NCBI GenBank assembly: GCA_029939635.1
Contig: JAOZSN010000077.1
Span: forward strand, 1-13,586
DNA: 13,586 bases
Direction of reading: 5' to 3'
Source of the DNA: Deltaproteobacteria bacterium
GTDB lineage: Bacteria > Desulfobacterota > Desulfobulbia > Desulfobulbales > SURF-16
The translations under genes and the position numbers were made by a program. The notes beneath the pieces are model-generated. The model saw only the letters and a list, made by a program, of their open reading frames with translations. It searched no databases and was not told the DNA's origin. The stretch's first letter is position 1. Every line of letters starts with the position of its first letter. Below, in pieces: positions 1 through 6,650 of this stretch.

Positions 1-206
1 ACATCAAGGCATTGGGTCTTGGCAATATCATGGAGCAAGGCACCTGCCATCACCAGGGCAGGATCCAGCTTTACGCCCTTACCAATCAAACCATCGGTCA
101 ACAACACCGCCACCCGTGCCACCATAATAGAATGGTCACGAATATTGGCCAACATGGCATACTCCTCCATGAGGGCGTAACAGTGTTGCTGGTCAGGGAT
201 AGTCAT
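1..206 (-). CDS. HD-domain (HDIG-like) phosphohydrolase, N-terminal part, cut by window edge
   Basis: The first 68 codons of a minus-strand gene are present; the rest lies left of the window. The translation begins MTIPDQQHCYALMEEYAM and contains IRDHS (His25) followed 34 residues later by ALLHDIAKT (His59-Asp60). This spacing and the LLHDIAK block are typical of HD-superfamily metal-dependent phosphohydrolases, where these residues bind the metal. Substrates in the family range from nucleotides to cyclic dinucleotides, so none can be assigned here. The ATG lies 25 nt after the hemE stop in the same direction, so co-transcription with hemE is likely. No clear Shine-Dalgarno precedes it, so the start is less certain than the family call. 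Confidence 0.75.
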   Translation of the reverse strand, partial: MTIPDQQHCYALMEEYAMLANIRDHSIMVARVAVLLTDGLIGKGVKLDPALVMAGALLHDIAKTQCLD

Positions 207-231
207 AATAGCTGTCAGTACAGAGAACGGG

Positions 232-1263
232 CTACTTGCCTTTAGAAAGACGGTGAACGGTCTCTACCACAAACTTAGCCTTTTCCGGCGGTGTTTCCGG
301 CACAATACCATGACCCAGGTTGAAGATATGGCCCTTGGCACCACGACCACGCTCCAGAATAGAGGCAATGCGTTTTTCCAGCTTATCCTCGGGCAGCAGC
401 AGAGAGATAGGATCAAGATTACCCTGGATGGCAATGTCTGGGCCAAAGTTCTCTATGGCCGTGGGGATGTCAACCCGCCAGTCCAGACCAAGGACATCAG
501 CACCACTGGTCTTAGTCAAATCAAGCAGGCCAGCACAGTTATTGGCAAAATAGATCAGCGGAATACCAGCAGGTTTCAGGGCGGCAATAATCTCCTGCAC
601 ATAGGGCAAGGCAAATTCAGCAAAGTCATTGGGGGCCAGAGAACCAGCCCAGGAATCAAAAACCTGCAGGGCCTGGGCGCCAGCCTCGGCCTGGGCCTGC
701 AAATAGCTGATGGTGGAGGCGGTGAGTTTGGCCATGAGATTATGATAGAGACCAGGATCGGTATACATCATCTTCTTGGTGTTAAAAAAGTTCTTGGAGG
801 AACCGCCCTCAATCATATAGGTGGAGAGAGTAAAAGGTGCCCCACAGAAACCAATGAGGGGTACCTTGTCAGCCAGCTCTGTGCGCAGCAGGCTGATGGT
901 ATCCATGACATAGCCCAATTTTTCAATGGGATCAGGGATGATGAGCTGATCCAGCTCGGCCTGACTACGGATGGGATGGGCCAGCACCGGTCCCTGCTTC
1001 TCCTTAAAGTCAAGATCCATGCCCATGGCCTCTAAGGTTACCAGGATATCAGAGAACAGAATGGCCGCATCTACCCCCAGAATATCAACGGGCTGCAGGG
1101 TTACCTCAGCTGCCTTTTCCGGGTTCTTACATAACTCCAAAAAGGTCATCTGACTTCTAACCTTATGGTAATCAGGAAGGTAACGTCCAGCCTGGCGCAT
1201 GATCCAGATTGGGGTATGGTCGGTTTTTTCGCCTCGACAGGCTTTCAGAAAGGTAGTGTTCAT
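232..1263 (-). CDS. hemE: Uroporphyrinogen decarboxylase
   Basis: HemE removes the four acetate carboxyl groups of uroporphyrinogen III to give coproporphyrinogen III in the cytoplasm, without a cofactor. The 343-residue protein has the usual family length. It shows both family signatures: PIWIMRQAGRYLPDY (residues 18-32, with the substrate-binding arginines Arg23 and Arg27) and GFCGAPFTLSTYMIEG (138-153, with the conserved Tyr149). FSDIL carries the catalytic Asp72, and FNLGHGI near the C-terminus carries the conserved His318. These separate it from the related corrinoid methyltransferases (MtaA/MtbA type). It is followed after 25 nt by the HD-domain gene and preceded after 240 nt by an AhbD-like gene on the same strand. 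The start is the only plausible ATG before the conserved N-terminus; its Shine-Dalgarno is weak. Confidence 0.95.
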   Translation of the reverse strand: MNTTFLKACRGEKTDHTPIWIMRQAGRYLPDYHKVRSQMTFLELCKNPEKAAEVTLQPVDILGVDAAILFSDILVTLEAMGMDLDFKEKQGPVLAHPIRSQAELDQLIIPDPIEKLGYVMDTISLLRTELADKVPLIGFCGAPFTLSTYMIEGGSSKNFFNTKKMMYTDPGLYHNLMAKLTASTISYLQAQAEAGAQALQVFDSWAGSLAPNDFAEFALPYVQEIIAALKPAGIPLIYFANNCAGLLDLTKTSGADVLGLDWRVDIPTAIENFGPDIAIQGNLDPISLLLPEDKLEKRIASILERGRGAKGHIFNLGHGIVPETPPEKAKFVVETVHRLSKGK

Positions 1264-1503
1264 AGGGTAATTTTTCTAAGTATGTAGGCGGTAGCCTTTT
1301 AGTGCCTTATAAGTAATTTTCGTGTCAAAAGTGGCAAGAAACTAAAAAAGGCGTTTAAAATAAACTGCTCAAAGGTCTATCTTTGATCGCTATCTGCAGC
1401 TGTTGTTAAGGCACTTATCCAGTGACCTTAGTAAAACTTACAGTGGCTCTAGGTTAGGGTTGAGGAGTTTCTTTAGGTGTTGTACAGGCTGAAGGCGGTG
1501 GCC
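1264..1503 (-). other. 240-nt intergenic region upstream of hemE
   Basis: No convincing gene is visible here. It holds a 9-nt inverted repeat (AGTGCCTTA at 1301-1309 against TAAGGCACT at 1407-1415) and a short hairpin-like GTTTA-AAA-TAAAC near 1354-1366. On the minus strand there is a TTGACA (complement of 1323-1328) and a TATAAG (complement of 1306-1311), but only 11 nt separate them, too few for a standard sigma-70 promoter. hemE may have its own promoter here, but I cannot place it. Confidence 0.35.
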
Positions 1504-2562
1504 CTAGCGCAGCTTCTTGGGTACATAATTACAAAAGGGTTCTTCGGCCATATAGTCGCCGCTCATGGCATAGGCCCTGGCTCGGCAGCCGCCACAGACA
1601 TTGACATATTCGCAGGCACCACAACGTCCTTTATAGGCCTTAAAATCTCGCATATCGTGGAAGAGTTTAGAGTTCTCCCAGATATCCTTAAAGGATTGCT
1701 CACGAATATTACCCGCCCCCATGGGAAAGTAACTACAAGGCAAAACATTGCCGTCCACATCAATAAGACAGATAACCTGACCGGCCAGGCAGCCCTTGGA
1801 GCCACCTGTGGAAAATTTCAGGCTGCGACGCTCAAATTCATCACCACCCTCCTTTTTCTTCTGCAACACTAAACGATAATAACTGGGGGCGCATGTGGGG
1901 CGCACCAAGATATCATGCTCGTTCTTTTCCATCTCATAATGCCATTCCAGCAAATCATCATACATATCCTGGGGTACCAGCTCCTCCATGATGTCCTCAC
2001 CACGTCCGGTGGGCACAATCATAAACATATACCAGGCTGTGGCCCCAAGTGCCTTGGCCAGTGTATAGACCTGGGGCACCTCATCCTTATTACGCTTGGT
2101 AAAGGAGGAGTTGATCAGAAAAGGAATATCATTTTCCTTAAAGAGACGGGCGGCATTGATCATGCCGTCAAAGGCACCGGGCTGATTACGAAAATCATCA
2201 TGCACCGCCGCCGTGGAGCCATCCAAAGAAAGGGAGACCATTTTGATCTCACTCTCCTTAATCTTGTCACAAATCTCCTGAGTAACCAACACCCCATTAG
2301 TGGCCAGACACATACGCAGGCCCTTGGAGGTACCATAACTGGCAATATCAAAGACATCATCCCGCATCAGTGGCTCACCACCAGACAGCACCACCACCGG
2401 CGAAGCATAGGAAACAATATCATCAATAACCAGCTTGGCCTCCTCAAGTGAAAAATCAGGATGACCATCCACCTCCAAACCAGAAGAGGAGCGACAATGA
2501 ACACATTTTAGATTGCACCGCCGGGTAATTTCCCAGGCGATCCATTTAGGAGTAAATTCCAT
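1504..2562 (-). CDS. ahbD: Radical SAM/SPASM protein, AhbD (heme b synthase)-like
   Basis: This 352-residue cytoplasmic Fe-S enzyme has the radical SAM motif CNLKCVHC (Cys16, Cys20, Cys23), which binds the [4Fe-4S] cluster that cleaves S-adenosylmethionine, and the SAM-binding GGEP at 61-64. The C-terminal third is a SPASM-type region with Cys258, Cys265, Cys276, Cys314, Cys317, Cys323, Cys326 and Cys344, including CGACEYVNVCGGCRARAYA. The pattern of PKWIAWEITRRCNLKC at the very N-terminus, VPTGRGED in the middle and GNIREQSFKDIWENS toward the end matches, from memory, AhbD. AhbD decarboxylates the two propionates of iron-coproporphyrin to give heme b in the siroheme-dependent pathway. AhbC and NirJ-type relatives usually carry an N-terminal extension, which is absent here. 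Another substrate cannot be excluded. The gene lies between the phoH-side palindrome and hemE. No Shine-Dalgarno is seen; the start is preceded by a run of A. Confidence 0.75.
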   Translation of the reverse strand: MEFTPKWIAWEITRRCNLKCVHCRSSSGLEVDGHPDFSLEEAKLVIDDIVSYASPVVVLSGGEPLMRDDVFDIASYGTSKGLRMCLATNGVLVTQEICDKIKESEIKMVSLSLDGSTAAVHDDFRNQPGAFDGMINAARLFKENDIPFLINSSFTKRNKDEVPQVYTLAKALGATAWYMFMIVPTGRGEDIMEELVPQDMYDDLLEWHYEMEKNEHDILVRPTCAPSYYRLVLQKKKEGGDEFERRSLKFSTGGSKGCLAGQVICLIDVDGNVLPCSYFPMGAGNIREQSFKDIWENSKLFHDMRDFKAYKGRCGACEYVNVCGGCRARAYAMSGDYMAEEPFCNYVPKKLR

Positions 2563-2591
2563 ATTTTTTTAGCAATTCAGGTTGAAGGGCG

Positions 2592-2722
2592 AAAAAGTTC
2601 AGCAGTGCCTTAGATTCGGAGTCTCGCTCCGCTCCCTTACCTGCTCGTTTGAGTCTTTGAAGCATAGTACAGCTATGCGAGAAGGCTCAATCGGGCAAAG
2701 ATGAGGTACTGCTGGACTTTTT
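2592..2722. repeat. ~131-nt nested imperfect palindrome (REP/MITE-like) between phoH and ahbD
   Basis: The outer arms are AAAAAGTTCAGCAGTGCCT (2592-2610) and the complement of 2704-2722, which differ at two positions. The inner arms, 2643-2667 and 2673-2698, pair with few mismatches and one bulge. They end in a perfect GCATAG-TACAG-CTATGC hairpin at 2662-2678. The left half alone carries a second hairpin, CGGAG-TCTCG-CTCCG (2617-2631). The right edge overlaps the first two bases of the phoH stop codon on the plus strand. Read on the minus strand, the structure ends in a T5 run, so it could act as a terminator or an RNA-processing site between phoH and ahbD. Whether it is a genome-wide repeat family cannot be told from one copy. 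Confidence 0.8.
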
Positions 2723-4049
2723 AGAGGTAGTCGGCGGCTACGGCGGCGAGCGTCGAACGTTCAGATTTACGTAAAGTAATATGACCATGCACCTGTAATG
2801 ATTTGAGTCGTTCCACCGTATAGGTCAAACCATTACTGGAAGAATCCAGGTAGGGATTATCAATCTGGTACGGGTCACCGGTGAGCACCATTTTGGTACC
2901 CTCACCGGCCCGGCTGATGATGGTCTTTACCTCATGGGGTGTCAGATTCTGGGCCTCATCAATAATAACATACTGGCCAGGAATAGAGCGACCACGAATA
3001 TAGGTTAAGGCCTCCATCTCGATAACCTGATCCTTAAGCAATTTTTCCACCTGCTTGCGGGCTGTATCGTCAGAATTCTCATCCTTCTTACTGCCCCCAC
3101 CCATAAGATAAGTCAAGTTATCAAAAATCGGCTGCATCCAGTGGGCCAGTTTCTCATCTTTATCTCCTGGCATATAGCCAAGATCTTTGCCCATGGGGAT
3201 GATGGGCCGACTCACCAGGATCTTATCATAGCGTTTAGTGGCAAGAGTAGTCTCTAAAGCCGCGGCCAGGGCCAACAAGGTCTTGCCGGTACCAGCCTGA
3301 CCTACCAGGGTAACAATAGCCACATCCGGGTCAAGGAGAAGTTCCATGGCCATACGCTGCTCTTTACTGCGTGAATGGATCTTCCAAGCTGCTTCATAGT
3401 CAGGGATGAGGCTACCCAGATGATTCTCATCCAAGGCTCTAGCCAGAGCCGTATGTTTGGGATTAGCCTCATCACGGAGCAGGATAAACTCATTTGGAAA
3501 AAGATCATAATCACTGATCTCCATCGTGTGTTGCTTATAAAAGGTATTAATCAACTCACCGGGTACATCCAGTTCACGATAGCCAGAGAAAAGCTCATCA
3601 ATATTAACCTTCTGCTTCTCAAAATCCTGCACCTCAAATCCTAAGGCATCGGCCTTGATCCTGGCATTGATATCTTTAGAGACAAAGACCACCCGCTTAT
3701 TCTGTACAAAGAGGGTATGGGCCACGGCCAGGATGCGGTTATCAGGAACAGAACAGTCCAAGGCCGGATGCTCGGCCATATGATGCTCTAACACCACCAT
3801 GACAGTTCCGCCATTTTCCATCTGCACACCCACAGAGAGACTGCCCTGATGACGCAGGGTATCGAGCTCGCGGATGACCCGACGGGCATTACGACCCAAC
3901 TCGTCGGAGTGGTTTTTGAACTTATCCAACTCTTCAATAACGGTCATGGGCAGAACAATGACATTATCAGAAAAGCTACCCAAGGCATCGGCATTATGGA
4001 GAAGGACATTGGTGTCTAAGACAAAATATTTTTCAGTAGATTCTGACAT
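2721..4049 (-). CDS. phoH: PIN domain-PhoH family ATPase (PhoH2-type)
   Basis: The 442-residue protein is a fusion of a nuclease-type and an ATPase domain, the usual build and length of PhoH2 proteins. Residues 7-135 form a PIN domain with acidic metal-ligand candidates Asp12 (VLDTN), Glu39/Glu40 and Asp126 (VSKDINAR). From about residue 228 comes the PhoH domain, with Walker A GQAGTGKT (250-257), Walker B VIIDEAQN (361-368) and the downstream MVLTGDPYQID. Members studied elsewhere act as ATP-dependent RNA helicase/RNases, so a role in RNA turnover is likely but not shown here. The start follows no clear Shine-Dalgarno; it is chosen because the PIN motif begins eight codons later. A 13-nt perfect AT-rich palindrome lies about 55 nt upstream, and the long palindrome abuts the stop. 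Confidence 0.92.
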   Translation of the reverse strand: MSESTEKYFVLDTNVLLHNADALGSFSDNVIVLPMTVIEELDKFKNHSDELGRNARRVIRELDTLRHQGSLSVGVQMENGGTVMVVLEHHMAEHPALDCSVPDNRILAVAHTLFVQNKRVVFVSKDINARIKADALGFEVQDFEKQKVNIDELFSGYRELDVPGELINTFYKQHTMEISDYDLFPNEFILLRDEANPKHTALARALDENHLGSLIPDYEAAWKIHSRSKEQRMAMELLLDPDVAIVTLVGQAGTGKTLLALAAALETTLATKRYDKILVSRPIIPMGKDLGYMPGDKDEKLAHWMQPIFDNLTYLMGGGSKKDENSDDTARKQVEKLLKDQVIEMEALTYIRGRSIPGQYVIIDEAQNLTPHEVKTIISRAGEGTKMVLTGDPYQIDNPYLDSSSNGLTYTVERLKSLQVHGHITLRKSERSTLAAVAADYL

Positions 4050-4098
4050 TATTCGAGGGCACCTGCAGAGGAGAAAATAACAAGGAATATTATCACGC

Positions 4099-4119
4099 TA
4101 TAGAGATTATTAATCTATA
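4099..4119 (-). promoter_or_regulatory. AT-rich dyad upstream of phoH, possible operator
   Basis: A perfect 13-nt palindrome, AGATTA-T-TAATCT (4104-4116), is extended by further matches to TATAGA (4099-4104) and TCTATA (4114-4119). It lies 50-70 nt upstream of the phoH start and about 210 nt upstream of the divergent gene at 4329. A TATA-like stretch nearby on the minus strand (complement of about 4086-4092) could be a -10 box. An operator is only a guess from position and symmetry. Confidence 0.3.
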
Positions 4120-4202
4120 CAGGAAGCCCGTTTCTGGCAAGGGAAAAGGGAGCAAGGCACCACTCACTCATTTCTCCCCTTGTGTTCCCTATTTGAGAGA
4201 GA

Positions 4203-4210
4203 GGGGGGGG
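4203..4210 (+). repeat. G8 homopolymer tract after a GA-repeat
   Basis: A run of eight G follows a GAGAGAGA stretch and leads into TACCC. It sits in the intergenic region about 120 nt upstream of the exported-protein gene at 4329, just upstream of where the -35 box would lie for the candidate -10 at 4236-4241. Such tracts are prone to length change during replication. Confidence 0.6.
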
Positions 4211-4235
4211 TACCCGTCCCCACAAGCACCAAATC

Positions 4236-4241
4236 TATACT
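4236..4241 (+). promoter_or_regulatory. Candidate -10 box (TATACT)
   Basis: TATACT followed by ATTTT is one base from the sigma-70 consensus and lies 20 nt before the Shine-Dalgarno of the mini-ORF at 4271. No good -35 hexamer stands at the expected distance (about 4213-4218), so the promoter is tentative. It would drive the plus-strand group starting at 4329. Confidence 0.35.
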
Positions 4242-4270
4242 ATTTTAGTTCTGTATTCCTAGGAGAACGT

Positions 4271-4300
4271 ATGATAAATTGTACATATTCAGCATTCTAA
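4271..4300 (+). CDS. Possible 9-codon leader ORF (MINCTYSAF)
   Basis: The ATG is preceded by AGGAG at 4261-4265 with a 5-nt spacer, a better ribosome site than that of the large gene downstream. The ORF encodes MINCTYSAF and stops with TAA 28 nt before the ATG at 4329. It could be a translated leader peptide affecting the next gene, or a chance ATG after a purine-rich stretch. The peptide has no run of a single amino acid and no arrest motif that I recognise. Confidence 0.3.
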   Translation: MINCTYSAF

Positions 4301-4328
4301 CCCTTGAATTCATAGAAAAATCAGCCAT

Positions 4329-5381
4329 ATGAACGTCATCAAAAAACCCCTTCTCATAACGACCATCTTTCTTGTTAGCTTTGCCTTAAACCTGAATAAT
4401 TTTGCCGCTGCCCAAGGCGAATTACTCAACTGTACATGGCAACCAGGATACACAACATGGCGATCCACAAAATGGGACATCGCTTTTGAGTTTCCCGATG
4501 ACTGGCAAAGCACCTCACAAACACCCAAAGAGGGTATTTCTCTTAGCAAATCGGGTGTGGGCTATTGCAAGGTATCCCCAGTAAAACTGCCAGCAGGAGA
4601 AACATTGGAAAAATTCTCCCGTCATTTAATCGAGAAATCCCACCAGAAAAATTGGGATCTCAAATTCCGTAAAGATCTTGGCACTCACCACATTGGCAAC
4701 AATACCGCCATTCTTCATCAATATAGACATAAAAAAAACAGGAGAGAATACACAGGGTATGTTTTTATAAACGAAACACGTGGCATAGGGGTTCAAATCC
4801 TGACATTTGCCGCATCTCCCCAAGCCAACCACATACTACGAACAATGGTTGAGTCTCTGCGTTTTTCAAGTGCGACAACGCCGCCCCTGCCCAAAAGAAA
4901 CATCCATATTGAAACACAAGATACCAACATACTCATTACCGCTGATACCATAACCATAAAAACAGCTGCGGTTCCAAGCCATGCCGAACCTCGAAAAGCA
5001 AACAAACGCCCTGGTGACGGGCAGCCATATTGTTCTTTCCCACAAGCCAGCGATACAGGTAATCTTAAAGGACATGTCTTCCTCAAAGGCTCGCACCATA
5101 ACAAAATACACTATCCTGTTTATATTGCTTTTTTCCCCCTGGAACAAATCAGTGGCAAAAGAACAAGCAAGGACATAAATGACTTCAAGGTTGCCGGAAA
5201 TCCTCTGTACACAGCAACGGACAGCAAAGGGGACTACCGGGTTCAATTACCAGGGGGGCGTTATGCTGCAGAACTATACAACAGCCAGGGAGAACTCTTT
5301 CTCAATATTTCCACCAAACAAATAATTAAGATTAAAAAAAGTTCGTCAAAGAAATTACACCATTTTAAAATTTCCAAATAA
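4329..5381 (+). CDS. Exported two-domain protein: PsbP/DcrB-like N-terminus plus beta-sandwich C-terminus
   Basis: The 350-residue protein starts with a clear signal peptide: MNVIKK, a hydrophobic core to about residue 20, and a cleavage site likely after FAAA (residue 28). Residues about 45-180 (KWDIAFEFPDDWQ to MVESLRF) resemble the PsbP/DcrB/Mog1-like fold, a small envelope domain: an FPDDW segment, alternating beta strands and a final helix ending in a SLRF-type motif. A Pro- and Lys-rich linker follows (about 183-240). Residues about 245-348 (LKGHVFLKG, YTATDSKGDYRVQLPGGRYAAEL) look like a carboxypeptidase-regulatory-type beta-sandwich repeat. No catalytic residues are evident. The next gene starts 28 nt after the stop, so co-transcription is likely. 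No good Shine-Dalgarno precedes the ATG. Both domain calls come from pattern, not alignment. Confidence 0.75.
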   Translation: MNVIKKPLLITTIFLVSFALNLNNFAAAQGELLNCTWQPGYTTWRSTKWDIAFEFPDDWQSTSQTPKEGISLSKSGVGYCKVSPVKLPAGETLEKFSRHLIEKSHQKNWDLKFRKDLGTHHIGNNTAILHQYRHKKNRREYTGYVFINETRGIGVQILTFAASPQANHILRTMVESLRFSSATTPPLPKRNIHIETQDTNILITADTITIKTAAVPSHAEPRKANKRPGDGQPYCSFPQASDTGNLKGHVFLKGSHHNKIHYPVYIAFFPLEQISGKRTSKDINDFKVAGNPLYTATDSKGDYRVQLPGGRYAAELYNSQGELFLNISTKQIIKIKKSSSKKLHHFKISK

Positions 5382-5396
5382 TTTTACTATTTATAT

Positions 5397-5401
5397 GGAG
5401 G
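5397..5401 (+). promoter_or_regulatory. Shine-Dalgarno GGAGG fixing the start at 5410
   Basis: GGAGG lies 8 nt before the ATG at 5410. It overlaps the upstream in-frame ATG at 5395, which has no ribosome site of its own. The 5410 start also places MKN directly before the hydrophobic core of the signal peptide. Confidence 0.75.
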
Positions 5402-5409
5402 CCTTTTGG

Positions 5410-5742
5410 ATGAAAAATTTAATTACACTATGTGCCTTGGTAACATTCATATGTGCGGTGCCCACCTCTGCTCTTTGTGGGCCAGATGTTGCTGGCAGCA
5501 AAGACCACCCGGTTATTAATAGAGTTAAAGGATCCACAATTTTATTTTATAAACAGACTAAATTTGGCAAGTATAAGCTGCCAATTAACGCCAAAGGAGT
5601 CCTGGATTTTTCAACTCCCCAAAATATTAGTGGCAAAATTACCAGAATTCAATATTCAAGCGCCAAAGAAAACAATCCTCAATTTATAGCAAGTAATTAT
5701 AATGCGGCCTTCAAATCTGCCGGATTTACCATCTTACAATAA
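5410..5742 (+). CDS. 5' fragment of the interrupted OmpA-family gene
   Basis: The 110-residue product has a signal peptide (MKNLITLCALVTFICAVPTSALCG) and the first half of repeat 1. Landmarks are PDVAGSKDHPVINRVKGSTI, FGKYKLPIN and GKITRIQYSSAKEN. The domain resembles uncharacterised exported domains found with OmpA in other proteobacteria (DUF4892-like, from memory and uncertain). If translated alone it would end inside the domain, so it is unlikely to fold as a complete unit. Confidence 0.6.
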   Translation: MKNLITLCALVTFICAVPTSALCGPDVAGSKDHPVINRVKGSTILFYKQTKFGKYKLPINAKGVLDFSTPQNISGKITRIQYSSAKENNPQFIASNYNAAFKSAGFTILQ

Positions 5743-6650
5743 ATAGCAAATGAAGAGCTAGGAGTGGGTGGTCGATCTCATGATTGGAAGGACAAATATT
5801 ATGGCACAGGTGGCTACTGGCATGGAATAGGCAATGGTAAATTTGGCATGGGAATAGATATCCCTAGCTTCAAGACAAACCAAGTTTTCATTGCCGCCAA
5901 AGCCCAAATTGACGGCATTGAAGTCTTTATTACGGTCTATGCTATTGACAATGACAAGTATACCCTGATCACCCAAGATGTTATCGAGGTTGGGGCAGCT
6001 CAAGTTGGTCTGGTTACTATCAACAAAAATGCCACATTAGGCTCTACAAAATCAAGCACGCCCCAGCAAAACAAACCAGATGTTGCCGGTAGCATGGATC
6101 ACCCGGTTATAAGTAGGGTTGCAGGGTCTTCCATTGAATTTTATGAAGAAACAATATGGGGTGCATATAAACTTCCGCTAAACGACAAGGGCGCATTAAA
6201 TTTTAAAGACCCCAAACACCTTGAGGGAAAAATAACCAGAATCCAGTATTCCAGTGCCAAAGAAAACACGCCAGAATTTATCCTAAGCAATTACAAGGCG
6301 GCCTTTAAGGCTGCTGATTTCACTGTTTTAACCGCTCTGGTTGATGAACAACTTGGTGTCGGAGGCAAATCTCAGGATTGGCGGTCTAAATATTATGAAA
6401 CAGGCGGATACTGGAACGGCATCAATAATGGCAAATTTGGTATGGGAATAGAAATCCCTAGTTTTAAGACAAAACAATGTTTTATTGCTGCCAGCGCCCA
6501 GATTGATGGTATAGATATCTTTATTATTGTCTATGCCATTGACAATGATAAGTATACCCTGATTACTCAAGATGTTATCGAAGTAGGGGTGGCTGACACG
6601 GGCCTTGTGACGGTGGATAAAATTGCCAAGGGCATAGCAGCCAAAGGGCA
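5482..6650 (+). repeat. Tandem intragenic duplication of a ~198-codon domain
   Basis: Two copies begin at 5482 and 6076, a period of 594 nt. They agree along their whole length, with identical protein blocks such as GKITRIQYSSAKEN and NGKFGMGI. The DNA also stays very similar in places, for example around 5940-5990 against 6534-6584, which suggests a fairly recent duplication or gene conversion. Confidence 0.85.

Noticed and set aside
253..1035. 260-codon plus-strand open frame antisense to hemE
   Set aside because: It is the complement of a well-supported hemE and its translation shows no recognisable motif or ribosome site.
1264..1503. Possible sigma-70 promoter for hemE (TTGACA with TATAAG)
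   Set aside because: The two hexamers are only 11 nt apart, so they do not make a standard promoter; no other pairing was convincing.
1915..2451. 178-codon plus-strand open frame antisense to the AhbD-like gene
   Set aside because: It is Ile/His/Gly-rich shadow sequence opposite a radical SAM gene with all its cysteine motifs; no ribosome site.
4786..4806. GGGGTTCAAATCC, which resembles the T-arm of a tRNA
   Set aside because: It lies inside the coding frame of the exported protein at 4329, and no acceptor stem, anticodon arm or CCA end surrounds it, so I see neither a tRNA nor a phage attachment site.
4866..5246. 126-codon minus-strand open frame opposite the exported protein
   Set aside because: The plus-strand frame has a signal peptide and domain-like sequence, while the minus frame has no motif and no ribosome site.
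5764..5766. GTG start for an independent downstream OmpA gene
   Set aside because: It would begin in the middle of a domain, without a signal peptide, and with AGGAG touching the GTG; the interrupted single gene explains the data better.
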